The position numbers and the translations under genes are program-made. 47,165 nucleotides of DNA from Chitinophagaceae bacterium (GTDB lineage: Bacteria; Bacteroidota; Bacteroidia; Chitinophagales; Chitinophagaceae): contig CANJQU010000022.1 in assembly GCA_947476485.1 (NCBI GenBank), forward strand, positions 1-47,165, given 5' to 3'. Each line of letters starts with the position of its first letter. Position 1 is the stretch's first letter. Of the stretch, positions 22,354 to 31,881 are shown one piece after another. Below the pieces are notes generated by a model. The model saw only the letters and a list, made by a program, of their open reading frames with translations, ran no database searches and was not told the origin of the DNA.

Positions 22354-24489
22354 TTAAGAAGTTGGCTTTGCGGGCAACACAAAATACATTTTCAGGGCAC
22401 CTTTGTTCTTGGCATGTATCTCACCGCGATACACACACGTAAACTTATCTTTTATAAGCGCGTATGTTGTCTCAGAAACATTGATCTGACCGGCTACGCT
22501 GCTTTGCTCCATGCGCGCAGCGGTGTTAACGGTATCGCCCCAGATATCATAAGCAAACTTTTTCATCCCTACGATACCAGCGATCACACTTCCTGTATGA
22601 AGGCCTACCCTGACATGAAATGTTTTCTCGCCCAACTGCCTGTGCCGCTGGCACATATAAGCGCTCATCTCCATTGCCGCCCTCACAGCATTTTCCGCAT
22701 GCGAAGCATCCGCCACCAGCAGCCCTGCCACCGAAAGATAGGCGTCACCGATCGTTTTTATCTTTTCTATATTATACCTGCCTATGATCCCGTCAAATGC
22801 CTTAAAACAGATATTAAGCTCATCGATAAGCTCCTGCGCACTCATCCGCTCGCCCGCCTTTGTAAAGTCGACAAAATCCGTGAACAGAACGGTAACATTA
22901 TCAAATTGCCTGGCTGTAGCATGGCCGTTTTTCTTCAGTTCCTCCGCGATCTCAGCAGGAAGAATGTTCAGCAACAGATCGTCCGACCTCTTCCTTTCCA
23001 TTTCTGCCTTCCGCCGCTCTCTATGAAAAAATACAAGAAACACAGAAAGAAGCACGATACCTGTAACGTACAGCAACTCCTCCCACCTCTTTTTAGAAAC
23101 AATAAGCTTCTGCATTTCAAGTTCCTTATCCTTAAGCTCCAGGACGCTTTTATTATCCACCGCAGCAAGGCGTGTCGCCTTATCGGCCGAAAAAATGCTG
23201 TCTCTTTTAGTGATGGCCACATGATAAGCCGCAAGCGCTTCCCTGTCTCTGCCCGACATTGCAAGCGCTTCGGAAAGATAGGTGTATATCTCCTCCGCTG
23301 TTTCTGTGCCGCCGCCATAGGTTGTAAGTGCAGTATCCAGCAAGCCGATCGCCTTTTGAAGACGGGCAGCCCGCCCCTCAGGAATGAAATCATTTTGAGG
23401 AACAACAAGCGAACTGTCCTTCACGATCTCCACCAATACCTCACCAAGACCCATCTGCCATAAATGATCCGGGAAATTAACTTCTTTACCTTCTTCATAA
23501 CACCTCAGGTAACAGTCTATGGCCCTCAGATACTCCTTTTTCGCCTGGTAAACTTTCCCCGTGCTTCTGATCGCGTTGACAGCCTTTATCCTGTTAGTGT
23601 TGTTATTATCTCCGTTTGCTGCAAATCGGGAGAATACACCATAAGATTGCTGATAGTATTTGAGCGCCTTGTCGTATTCCTTTGTTTCGATGCATATCTG
23701 CCCGAGCGCATTTTGTACCGTTGCCATACCTATCTCCGAATGGATGCGCTGATAATAGTCAAAAAGTTTGCTGAGGTACTTGACTGCGCCGGCGTAGTTT
23801 TTTGCAGGTATGTAGATATCGGTGGCGAGGTTGTACCATAAAGCAGCAATGTGGGCCGTATCTTTCAACGTCTCGTATTTCTTTAGCGCGGTGAAGTAAT
23901 ACTCCAGCGCTTTATCCATGATATGCAGCGACAAATAGCCCGCGCCGATCTTATCATAACACTCTGCCTCTTCAGCGTCTTTCTCACTTTTCCGGCACAG
24001 GTCCAGGTTGCTGAACAGGCAATCCATCGCCTTGCCGTTATTGTTCTGCGTGCGATACAACGAAAACAATCTGAAATTCGCCTCTTTGATACCGGGAAGA
24101 AAGTTCAGCTTTTCGGCGAGAGATTTTGACCTGCGTAAATAATAATCGCAATTGCTGCTGTCCTGCACATAAAAAAAATAGGCGTTGCTTATACTCATTA
24201 GCAGCCGAACCTTGTTAGTATCCTCTTTGGCCTTAGGCACCTGTATCAACAGTGAGTCAATAAGCGGCATACCCTCCTTTCCCTGCGCAGATGCATAAAA
24301 CACGCCCAATGAGAAAACCGGGAGGAACATTAACGTTTTATACAACACTGAACGACTGATAAACCTGCCCGATGAACCACACAATACAACAACAAAACGG
24401 GAATAATACTCCCCCATTAAGGCATAAACAGATGTTAGCCGACCGAGAATAGTGTTGTGCCTGGCCATTATGATGATACAAACTAACAC
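22354..24489 (-). CDS. TPR-containing class III adenylate cyclase
   Basis: Up to 711 residues. An internal start at 24330 (MFLPVFSLGVFYASAQ) would give a cleaner signal peptide, so the exact start is uncertain. TPR repeats fill about residues 100-440, then comes a membrane helix (WEELLYVTGIVLLSVFLVFF). The C-terminal class III cyclase domain contains VTVLFTDFVDFT and TIGDAYLSVAGL (metal-binding aspartates). It also has IEKIKTIGD (adenine-selecting lysine) and YDIWGDTVNTAARMEQ (adenine-selecting Asp, plus transition-state Asn/Arg). It is therefore predicted to make cyclic AMP from ATP in response to an envelope signal read by the TPR part. Confidence 0.88.
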   Translation of the reverse strand: MLVCIIIMARHNTILGRLTSVYALMGEYYSRFVVVLCGSSGRFISRSVLYKTLMFLPVFSLGVFYASAQGKEGMPLIDSLLIQVPKAKEDTNKVRLLMSISNAYFFYVQDSSNCDYYLRRSKSLAEKLNFLPGIKEANFRLFSLYRTQNNNGKAMDCLFSNLDLCRKSEKDAEEAECYDKIGAGYLSLHIMDKALEYYFTALKKYETLKDTAHIAALWYNLATDIYIPAKNYAGAVKYLSKLFDYYQRIHSEIGMATVQNALGQICIETKEYDKALKYYQQSYGVFSRFAANGDNNNTNRIKAVNAIRSTGKVYQAKKEYLRAIDCYLRCYEEGKEVNFPDHLWQMGLGEVLVEIVKDSSLVVPQNDFIPEGRAARLQKAIGLLDTALTTYGGGTETAEEIYTYLSEALAMSGRDREALAAYHVAITKRDSIFSADKATRLAAVDNKSVLELKDKELEMQKLIVSKKRWEELLYVTGIVLLSVFLVFFHRERRKAEMERKRSDDLLLNILPAEIAEELKKNGHATARQFDNVTVLFTDFVDFTKAGERMSAQELIDELNICFKAFDGIIGRYNIEKIKTIGDAYLSVAGLLVADASHAENAVRAAMEMSAYMCQRHRQLGEKTFHVRVGLHTGSVIAGIVGMKKFAYDIWGDTVNTAARMEQSSVAGQINVSETTYALIKDKFTCVYRGEIHAKNKGALKMYFVLPAKPTS

Positions 24490-24520
24490 TGTGCCATCAT
24501 AAATACGCTACCGGCACTGA

Positions 24521-26455
24521 TTAAATGATTGAGGAAACGTCCCGGGATGAAGCTACCGGAGAAGACACGTAATACATCTTCATCATCCCTTTATTCTTGG
24601 CATCTATCTCGCCCCGGTATTCGCATTTGAACTTATTCTTTACCAGTGCATAAGTCGTTCCGGAGATATTTATCTTCCCGGGTTCGCTGCTTTGCTCCAT
24701 ACGGGCCGCAGTATTCACGGTATCACCCCAAATGTCATAAGCAAACTTCTTTACCCCAACTATTCCGGCCACAACACTGCCGCTGTGTATGCCAATGCGG
24801 ATTTCAAAAGTCTTTCCCCCAAGCTTTTCATGCCTTTTTTGCATGAAATCCATTATTTCAATTGCCGCATTCACAACCTTTGCCGCATGTTCCGCATCGG
24901 CTATTGGCAGCCCGCACACAGCAAGATAGGCATCGCCTATGGTCTTGATTTTTTCAATATGGTATCTGCCTGTTATTTCATCAAACGTTTTGAAGCAGGT
25001 ATGCAATTCATCGATCAGCGCCTGTGGATCCATGCGCTCACTTATTTGTGTAAAGCCTACAAAATCGGTAAACAGTACGGTTACATCATCAAAATGACGC
25101 GCCGCTGCGCTGCCTTTATCTTTAAGCTCCTCGGCCACCTCGGCAGGAAGAATGTTGAGCAGCAGTTCTTCCGAACGTTGCTTCTCGTTCGATATGATAA
25201 TATGGTCTTTATGTTTCTGCCGGAAAGCTCCGATCGCTATAATAGCGATCACCAGCAACAGCAGGCTTCCCCCAACCGCTGCATACCTGATGCTTTTCTC
25301 CCTTCTTAGTTCCTCTTTTGCGATCGCATCCTTCTTTTCCTGGTTGACCTTTTCGATGGCGTCATTATTTTTCCTTTCCTGTTCCTTTCTCTGCTGCTGG
25401 GCTTCGATCAATGCCGTTTTTTGAGCAAACTCATACTCTATCTGCTTTTCTTTAAGCTGCTGTTCAAACTTTAGCTTCTGGCGTTCCTCCTCTGTCTTTG
25501 CCTGTGTGGCCTTCTTCTCATACTCATACGACAGCGCTTCCTTGAGCATATACTCGAGGGCCCGGGCAGAGTCGCCCTGGCTTTTATAACCAAGACCATT
25601 GTTGGTTTCAATGGCAACTTTAGTTGCCAAATTCCCAAGCTCCTCCCGCTTCTTCAATGCCTTAAAGTCATTTCCCAGGGAAGAAGGCGATGCGCCGATA
25701 CTACCATAAAAGTCTGCGATACTCGATGTGTTGCTAACTTTTAGTCCCTTAAAAAGGTACTCCTTGGCTTTTGTATAGTCGCCCATATCCTCGTATACAA
25801 TACTTATCTGCCCGGTGGTGCTTGCAATTTCACGTTTATCACCCATCTCCTCGGCGATCCTCAAGCTTTTGAAATGATTTTCCAACGCCTTGGGATAGTC
25901 GTTCAGATGTGAATATGCGAGACCGATATTCCGGTAAACTAATACCAGGCCACGCTTGTCCCGTACTTCCTCGGCTGCCTTGAGTTGCAACAACAGATAC
26001 TTTAGCGCATTGCGGTAATCACTCTGCCTGGAATAAAAAGTTGCTATGTACCCACACGTGGCAGCAACACCACTTTTATCCCCGGTCTCTTCGTATACTT
26101 TTAATGCAGCCGAAAAATACCCCAGAGCTTTGCTGTACTCATTCCTGCGGAAATAGTTTGAACCCAGGCTATTATTCGCTGCGGCTATACCTTTTTTCCA
26201 CCGTAGCTTTTCTGAAAGTGCAAGCCCCTGCTCACCATACCTGATCCCTTCTACAGTGTTTACTATAGCATAACTCAGCGACAGCAGATCCAGCAAGCCG
26301 GCCCTGCCGGAATCTTCCTTATTTACGTATTTTTCAGAATCAAGTTCTTTAAGTAAGGAATCAATAACCGGCTGGCCCGCTGTTTTTTGTGTCTGTGCTC
26401 CCGCCGAGATGCAAAAAAATATCAAGAGAATAACTACCCGTATCACATGTTTCAT
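24521..26455 (-). CDS. TPR-containing class III adenylate cyclase
   Basis: From the ATG at 26455 (MKHVIRVVILLIFFCISAGA, signal peptide) the protein has 644 residues; the open frame extends to 26524 without adding sensible sequence. TPR repeats (about 60-260) are followed by a Glu/Lys/Gln-rich coiled coil and a membrane helix (YAAVGGSLLLLVIAIIAIGA). The cyclase domain has all key residues: VTVLFTDFVGFT, IEKIKTIGDAYLAV and YDIWGDTVNTAARMEQ, indicating ATP specificity. The catalytic part closely resembles that of the neighbouring cyclase, whereas the sensor half is closer to the 20700-22253 protein, a mosaic relationship. Confidence 0.9.
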   Translation of the reverse strand: MKHVIRVVILLIFFCISAGAQTQKTAGQPVIDSLLKELDSEKYVNKEDSGRAGLLDLLSLSYAIVNTVEGIRYGEQGLALSEKLRWKKGIAAANNSLGSNYFRRNEYSKALGYFSAALKVYEETGDKSGVAATCGYIATFYSRQSDYRNALKYLLLQLKAAEEVRDKRGLVLVYRNIGLAYSHLNDYPKALENHFKSLRIAEEMGDKREIASTTGQISIVYEDMGDYTKAKEYLFKGLKVSNTSSIADFYGSIGASPSSLGNDFKALKKREELGNLATKVAIETNNGLGYKSQGDSARALEYMLKEALSYEYEKKATQAKTEEERQKLKFEQQLKEKQIEYEFAQKTALIEAQQQRKEQERKNNDAIEKVNQEKKDAIAKEELRREKSIRYAAVGGSLLLLVIAIIAIGAFRQKHKDHIIISNEKQRSEELLLNILPAEVAEELKDKGSAAARHFDDVTVLFTDFVGFTQISERMDPQALIDELHTCFKTFDEITGRYHIEKIKTIGDAYLAVCGLPIADAEHAAKVVNAAIEIMDFMQKRHEKLGGKTFEIRIGIHSGSVVAGIVGVKKFAYDIWGDTVNTAARMEQSSEPGKINISGTTYALVKNKFKCEYRGEIDAKNKGMMKMYYVSSPVASSRDVSSII

Positions 26456-26615
26456 ATCTGCTATTATTCGTTCAACCGTTCTTTGCATTATTAATTCCAA
26501 TCCAGAAGTTTCAACATACAACATAGATCATCTGTTTGCAACACGCTAAAATGAGTTGCAAATTTACGAAAGTCTGGCCGCAGCAGCCTTTATTTTCCTA
26601 ATTTCACGCCCAGTT

Positions 26616-27638
26616 ATGACTGCGGAATTAAAGAAGCTTTTTCAGACACTGCAACTGCGCCAGTTTGCGCCGGTGTATCTCATAGACGGGGAAGAGCCAT
26701 ATTATCTTAACCTGATCACTGATTATTTTGAGAACCAATTGCTCACAGAGGCCGAGCGCGACTTTAACCTGATCGTCTTATATGGCAAAGATTCTGAATG
26801 GGCGGATGTGATCAATGCATGCCGTCGCTTCCCGATGTTTGCTGAGAAGCAGGTAGTCATACTCAAGGATGCCGCATCATTAAAAGGAGATTCAGGTGAG
26901 AACAAGGGATTAAATGCCCTGCTTAGCTACATTGAAAAGCCATCGCCGTCAACCATTTTTCTTATAGAGCATGCGGGTAAAAAAGTAGATGGTAAAACAA
27001 GGTTTGCAAAAAAGGCGAAGGAAAAAGGCACCTGCTTTACTTCCGACAAAATAAAAGACGACAGCATTCCGCAATGGATACAGGGCCACGGAAAAGATAT
27101 AGACTTCCATATAGGCCAGCGGGAGTCTGAAATGCTGGCATCCTTCCTGGGCAACGACCTGCAACGTATAGTCAATGAGATAGAAAAGGTTCGCATTAAC
27201 GTGCCCGGTGAGAAAGAGCTGACCCAACAGATCATTCAGAAATACATAGGTATCAGCAAGGAGTACAACGTTTTTGAATTCCCCGAAGCGCTCACCAGCG
27301 GCGACAGGGATAAGCTCTATCGCATGCTCACATACTTTCTTGCTAACTCAAAAGCAGCACCAATGCCGCTGCTCATTGGTTTATTTTACAATCACTTCAA
27401 CCGGCTATACCAGGCCAATTTTTTAAGGGGCAAGACTGACAAAGAGGCCGCCGCGGCCCTGGGCATTTCACCCTGGCTTGTGAAGAACATACTCGCTTCG
27501 GCGCAACACTGGCCACTGCACCGTGTGGAACGCTGCATGCTGCTGTTGAGCAAGTACAGCACTATGGCGGTTGGCATAAAAAACACAGCTAATGACCGGG
27601 AATTACTTAAAGAAATGGTGGGGCAAATGATGGAATGA
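26616..27638 (+). CDS. holA: DNA polymerase III subunit delta
   Basis: Delta subunit of the clamp loader, which opens the sliding clamp and loads it onto DNA. The ATG at 26616 gives 340 residues starting MTAELKKLFQTLQLRQFAPV. The family-typical VYLIDGEEPYYLNLITDYFE follows; an in-frame TTG at 26556 is less likely. Other HolA features are LNALLSYIEKPSPSTIFLIE, ASFLGNDLQRIVNEIEKVRI, YIGISKEYNVFEFPEAL and the C-terminal helical collar region (ALGISPWLVKNILASAQHW). Single housekeeping gene divergent from the cyclases. The small adjacent S15 hydrolase gene converges with it. Confidence 0.93.
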   Translation: MTAELKKLFQTLQLRQFAPVYLIDGEEPYYLNLITDYFENQLLTEAERDFNLIVLYGKDSEWADVINACRRFPMFAEKQVVILKDAASLKGDSGENKGLNALLSYIEKPSPSTIFLIEHAGKKVDGKTRFAKKAKEKGTCFTSDKIKDDSIPQWIQGHGKDIDFHIGQRESEMLASFLGNDLQRIVNEIEKVRINVPGEKELTQQIIQKYIGISKEYNVFEFPEALTSGDRDKLYRMLTYFLANSKAAPMPLLIGLFYNHFNRLYQANFLRGKTDKEAAAALGISPWLVKNILASAQHWPLHRVERCMLLLSKYSTMAVGIKNTANDRELLKEMVGQMME

Positions 27639-27655
27639 TCTCCGCCCTCCCGCCC

Positions 27656-29497
27656 TCATTTCTCATCACTTACCACGGGCAATTCTATGTATGTAGCATA
27701 TTGCTTGTTGTGATAAATGTTCTGAGTAGACTTAATAAAGTCCTTACTGGTAGCGAGGAAAATATTTGGAACGAAGGATTGCGGGTTCATATCAAATATC
27801 GGGAACCAGGAGCTCTGTATCTGTACCATAATACGGTGCCCTTTTTTAAATACATGGTTTACCTGGTGCAGGCCAAATGAATATTCTTCCACCTTTCCTG
27901 GTGTTATCAACTCTGGTTTTGAAAAGCTTTTTCGAAACCTCCCCCTGAAAATGTCGCCGGCCACCATCAGCTCAAACTGGCTCATGGTGATATCCTTTTT
28001 ATACATATCCGGGTAGACATCTATCAGTTTTACCACCCAGTCGGCATCAGATCCGGAAATACTGGCAAATAAGTGCGCTACCACATCGCCTGTAATTGTA
28101 AGGTCGTTTTCGAGGGTATCTGTCTTGTACGTTAGCACATCGGGGCGGTGATCTGTTTGCCGCTGGTCTTCGACCAGCCAGGTTTCCCATTCAGAACTGT
28201 CGGAATAAGTAACCTCTATAGGCCGCTCCCTGTAGGAAACAGGATTTTCGGGATCACTTACATAGCTGTCAAATCCATCCGCTCCACTTGCCGGCTTCTT
28301 AAAAGACAGCGCTTTATGATCCTGTAAATAAAGCTTCGCAGGCGTCGCAGACTTGTCTGGCCATGTGTCATACTTCTTCCAGAGGTTTGAACCGGTCTGA
28401 AAACATTCTGCTTCGGTGAACTTACCATCCCCCTTGCCCTTCAGCCAATAGTCAAACCAATTTTTCTGTATTACCTGGAAATCAGCCGCTGTGTTACGCC
28501 CGAAACGATGATCGCCAATTCCCGATGCATTCAGGTCATTCCATTGTCCGTGGCACCAGGGGCCCAGCACAATATAATTGTAATGGCTTACCGCATCGAA
28601 CTTTTCCATTTTTGAATACAGTGCCTGCGGACCATGCATATTTTCCTGGTCCCAGTAGCCACCCACATGCAGTATAGGTACCCTCGGAGTATCTGAATAG
28701 TTCACCGGAGCTTTACCTGACCAGTATTCGTCATAGTTCGGATGTGCTATGAAGTCATTCCAGGTGGGGATCTTTTTATGGAAATACTTTTTATTTACAT
28801 TCGACAACGGACCGAGGTCAAGATACCAGTCATACAGATCATACATAGGGAATGGAAAAGAAGTATCCCCTTTGACGGACTCTTCCCCATAAGAATATTC
28901 GAACCCAAAGGAAAGCCGGAAAGCCCCATTGTGAAAAAAATCATCGCCCAGGAAAAAGTCGCCAACGGTGCCTTGTGGAGAAACTGCTTTCAGGGCCGGG
29001 TGCGGTTTTATGGCGCTGATCAGCGCCAGCTCTCCGGGATAAGATATTCCCAACTGCCCTACTCTGCCATTGCTGTTGGTGTTTTTCAGCAGCCAGTTTA
29101 TCAGGTCATAGGTATCTGAAGCTTCGTCAATAGCGTCCCGGTTATTCTTATCGAAAGCGCCCTCCATAATAAACTCTCCCTCGCTTTTCTGCTTACCCCT
29201 GATATTCTGATATACGAAAATGTATCCTTCCTTAGCCATATTTTGCACATATGGGTCCTTTTCGGGGCTGAGCACACCTATATTCCAATCCCCATACGGT
29301 GAACGCATAAGCAAGACCGGCAGCGGTCCGGTAACGTTGTCAGGGGTGTAAATTCTGGTGAACAACTTTATTCCGTCCCTCATCGGCACCATCACTTCGG
29401 TCTTCGTATAATGCAGGGCGCTATCCTGGGCCAGAGCGGGTGCGTATAGAGCCATCAGCAATAACAGTGTACAATACAAAAATCGTCGTTCGCTCAT
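27656..29497 (-). CDS. CocE/NonD family hydrolase (S15 X-Pro dipeptidyl peptidase type)
   Basis: Secreted 613-residue hydrolase with signal peptide (LYCTLLLLMALYAPALAQ). The N-terminal alpha/beta-hydrolase part has the family start VMVPMRDGIKLFTRIY and the oxyanion region MRSPYGDW. The nucleophile motif GISYPGE carries Ser152, and LHVGGYWDQ contains a probable catalytic Asp. The C-terminal jelly-roll (from about residue 400, with LTITGDVVAHLFASISGSDA and DFVVKLIDVYPD-like strands) matches PepX C-terminal domains. Family members cleave acyl bonds in cocaine, glutaryl-acylase substrates or X-Pro dipeptides. The exact substrate is unknown; a peptide or ester scavenging role in the periplasm is inferred. 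Confidence 0.9.
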   Translation of the reverse strand: MSERRFLYCTLLLLMALYAPALAQDSALHYTKTEVMVPMRDGIKLFTRIYTPDNVTGPLPVLLMRSPYGDWNIGVLSPEKDPYVQNMAKEGYIFVYQNIRGKQKSEGEFIMEGAFDKNNRDAIDEASDTYDLINWLLKNTNSNGRVGQLGISYPGELALISAIKPHPALKAVSPQGTVGDFFLGDDFFHNGAFRLSFGFEYSYGEESVKGDTSFPFPMYDLYDWYLDLGPLSNVNKKYFHKKIPTWNDFIAHPNYDEYWSGKAPVNYSDTPRVPILHVGGYWDQENMHGPQALYSKMEKFDAVSHYNYIVLGPWCHGQWNDLNASGIGDHRFGRNTAADFQVIQKNWFDYWLKGKGDGKFTEAECFQTGSNLWKKYDTWPDKSATPAKLYLQDHKALSFKKPASGADGFDSYVSDPENPVSYRERPIEVTYSDSSEWETWLVEDQRQTDHRPDVLTYKTDTLENDLTITGDVVAHLFASISGSDADWVVKLIDVYPDMYKKDITMSQFELMVAGDIFRGRFRKSFSKPELITPGKVEEYSFGLHQVNHVFKKGHRIMVQIQSSWFPIFDMNPQSFVPNIFLATSKDFIKSTQNIYHNKQYATYIELPVVSDEK

Positions 29498-29610
29498 CGG
29501 AGGTTACAATATCATTTAAATAAGATGCTTATTTCGGCAAAGTAACTAATTAAAAATAGAACTAACCAGCTCCTCCAACATGACCAGATCGCATGCGACA
29601 AGTTAGTTTG

Positions 29611-29618
29611 TATTTTTG
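29611..29618 (+). promoter_or_regulatory. -7 promoter box for the T9SS protein gene at 29719
   Basis: TATTTTTG within GTTTGTATTTTTGAAT. The surrounding sequence resembles the 24-bp promoter repeats at 31612 and 32217. The implied leader to the ATG at 29719 is about 95 nt. Confidence 0.4.
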
Positions 29619-29718
29619 AATCATATAATAAATATGCGCGGTAAATACCCTATCTTTTCTTAGAATTTAGCTGTCTTATTGATGGAAATCGATTTTCCCA
29701 GCCTAAACCTAATAAAAC

Positions 29719-31545
29719 ATGCAAAAAAATTACCTTAAATGCTTGACTGCAGCTATTTGCATTTTGTTTGGCGCGGACCTTAAAGCCCAGACCTACACGC
29801 ACGGCCACATTACGGCCATGGCCATGCCGATGCTGAGTCATGATTCTACCCAGTGCCGGTCAAATGGGAACGTAATGTACAATATCACAATTGACACCTC
29901 CTATGTGGGCGACTCCGTTATGATCGTAGATACCGGAACCCACATGCTGATCGGGGCGTATGGAAATTCCTCAGGTGCCAGCCCTTGGGTCTTTTCCGCA
30001 ATGGTCCCTATCTATAACCCTGTGGTCACTGACGACCAGATCTCTGGCGGCGGAGTTATGTTCGTGGGCCCTACAATTAAGATCACCCGAAATACAGATA
30101 CAATAAACGGCATAAATAATATGTTTTTCCTGCCGGTATCTAACCCATGTGAATATGGAAATGTTTCGGGGAAGGTATATATCGATAACAACGGCGACTG
30201 CACTTTCAACACCGGCGACGATGCGCTAAATGCAATAGTGCTGACCAGTAATGCGACCCTGTCTGGTTCTGTGCCTTCTATCAGTTCGAATGCATATTCC
30301 GATGCTTCCGGAAATTATCTGATGACCGTACAAAACTCATGGATGACGAATTACACTGTAAGCGTGCCGCCGGATTATATATTCATCTTTCCGGCATCAC
30401 CTTGCTTTTCAGGATCTTACACTTATACTTCGCTACCGCAAACAGGCGTGGACTTCCCATTACTTTGCACCAGCAACATTGATGTTCAGTGCTATGCGGG
30501 ATCTCCGGCTTCGGTCAGGATCAATACGCCCTTTTTTATACAGCCATATGTAAGTAACACAGGTTGCGATGTAGCATCGGGACAATTAAAACTAGTGAAA
30601 GACAGCCTCGTGGCCTATGATCCGTCTTTGAGCTACAATCCTGCGGTGTCTGTCATTGGCGATACCCTGATATGGGACTACACCAACCTTACAAATCTCA
30701 GCGGCGGCGCATACTGGAATTATTTCTTGTCAAGAATTCATTTAACGGCAGACACCTCCGTACACGTAGGAGACACACTTTGCTTCCGCGTGTTTACAAA
30801 CATTCTCGCGGGCGATGTTAACCCGGGGAATAATGACTATAGCATTTGCCTGCCGGTTGTTTATTCTTATGACCCCAACATGAAGGAAGTGAGCCCATCA
30901 GGAGCCGGACCGGAAGGCTATATTTCCCCAACTACCGACTCCCTTGTTTATACCATACATTTCCAGAACACAGGCACCTCTTATGCCGCTAACGTAAACA
31001 TCATTGATACACTGGATGCTGACCTGGCTCCAACCAGTCTGAAAATACTAGGCACCAGTCACACTATGTCTCCCGAATGGCTGGCTCCCGGCGTTGTTAA
31101 ATTCAATTTTAACAACATCTACCTGCCAGACAGCAACACTAATGAGGTCGCAAGCCACGGCTTTGTGCGGTTTTCGGTAAAATTGGATCCAAGCCTGGCG
31201 CCAGGCACGCAGATAAAAAATAAAGGCTACATCTATTTCGACTTAAACCCTCCGGTACTCACGAATACCGCGCTCAACACGATTGCTATTCCTACTAATA
31301 CCGGGCTGTTGAGTTCAGGCAGCAGCTTAAATGTTTACCCTAACCCGGCTGCTGATCATATCACGATCGAAAACCTCCAAAATTGCAAAATTTCGATACA
31401 GAATATGAACGGCTCTGTTGTATGGGAACAAAACGTCACCGGCAACAAAACGCAGATAGATATAAGCAGGTTGCCATCAGGTATATATATACTGAGGTGC
31501 GTTGGGCAGAACGCCACCACAGTTAAAAAGTTTATTAAAGAATAA
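29719..31545 (+). CDS. T9SS type A sorting domain-containing secreted protein
   Basis: Large extracellular protein of 608 residues. Signal peptide (LKCLTAAICILFGADLKAQ); middle part with SdrD-like/carboxypeptidase-regulatory style segments (VSGKVYIDNNGDCTFNTGDD). A conserved Bacteroidota module follows, beginning SYDPNMKEVSPSGAGPEGYI and continuing LVYTIHFQNTGTSYAANV (DUF11-like). The C-terminal about 75 residues are a type A sorting domain (LNVYPNPAADHITIEN ... LPSGIYILRCVG ... KKFIKE), which directs transport across the outer membrane by the T9SS and anchoring. Role on the surface unknown. The gene ends at a clear terminator. Confidence 0.88.
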   Translation: MQKNYLKCLTAAICILFGADLKAQTYTHGHITAMAMPMLSHDSTQCRSNGNVMYNITIDTSYVGDSVMIVDTGTHMLIGAYGNSSGASPWVFSAMVPIYNPVVTDDQISGGGVMFVGPTIKITRNTDTINGINNMFFLPVSNPCEYGNVSGKVYIDNNGDCTFNTGDDALNAIVLTSNATLSGSVPSISSNAYSDASGNYLMTVQNSWMTNYTVSVPPDYIFIFPASPCFSGSYTYTSLPQTGVDFPLLCTSNIDVQCYAGSPASVRINTPFFIQPYVSNTGCDVASGQLKLVKDSLVAYDPSLSYNPAVSVIGDTLIWDYTNLTNLSGGAYWNYFLSRIHLTADTSVHVGDTLCFRVFTNILAGDVNPGNNDYSICLPVVYSYDPNMKEVSPSGAGPEGYISPTTDSLVYTIHFQNTGTSYAANVNIIDTLDADLAPTSLKILGTSHTMSPEWLAPGVVKFNFNNIYLPDSNTNEVASHGFVRFSVKLDPSLAPGTQIKNKGYIYFDLNPPVLTNTALNTIAIPTNTGLLSSGSSLNVYPNPAADHITIENLQNCKISIQNMNGSVVWEQNVTGNKTQIDISRLPSGIYILRCVGQNATTVKKFIKE

Positions 31546-31566
31546 AACACTCTTTGAGCAATTATG

Positions 31567-31597
31567 AAAGGCAGGTTGAAAAATACCTGCCTTTTTT
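31567..31597 (+). terminator. Intrinsic terminator after the T9SS gene
   Basis: AAAGGCAGGT and ACCTGCCTTT form a perfect 10-bp stem with an 8-nt loop, followed by a T run, 22 bp after the stop codon. Confidence 0.85.
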
Positions 31598-31611
31598 ATT
31601 TACTCGGATTA

Positions 31612-31635
31612 AAGTTTGTAATTTTGAATAAATAA
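31612..31635 (+). repeat. 24-bp direct repeat, left copy, with promoter box
   Basis: AAGTTTGTAATTTTGAAT plus AAATAA, identical to 32217-32240. It contains TAATTTTG (31619-31626), a TAnnTTTG promoter box for the toxin-antitoxin genes starting at 31646. Confidence 0.8.
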
Positions 31636-31645
31636 TTCCGGCCTT

Positions 31646-31879
31646 ATGTCTGTAAATTATGTATCTGATAATAGTGGGGCAACAATTGCCATACAAATCC
31701 CTATTGAAGATTGGAAGCGGATCAAAGAAAAATATCCTGATATAGACTCACCAGAGGATGGCACACCTGAGTGGCAAATGAAGTTAATGAAACAACGCCT
31801 GAAAATGATCGAAAAGGATCCGGAATCGATAATGGACATTGACGGATTATTTGAAGAGCTGGATAAAGAAATAGACTAG
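31646..31879 (+). CDS. Antitoxin component of a RelE/ParE-type module
   Basis: A 77-residue acidic protein directly upstream of a RelE/ParE-type toxin gene (2-bp gap), the typical order antitoxin then toxin. The N-terminal strand (TIAIQIPIEDWKRIKEKYP) resembles the short addiction-module proteins that bind toxins through a flexible tail. The C-terminus is highly acidic (IMDIDGLFEELDKEID). It has no clear DNA-binding motif such as ribbon-helix-helix or Phd fold, so the assignment depends on gene order. It should neutralise the downstream toxin and possibly regulate the operon. Confidence 0.6.
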   Translation: MSVNYVSDNSGATIAIQIPIEDWKRIKEKYPDIDSPEDGTPEWQMKLMKQRLKMIEKDPESIMDIDGLFEELDKEID

Positions 31880-31881
31880 CA

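Noticed and set aside
22414-23463. Large plus-strand open frame of 349 codons
   Set aside because: It lies entirely opposite the adenylate cyclase gene, whose catalytic motifs are intact, and its translation shows no recognisable domain.
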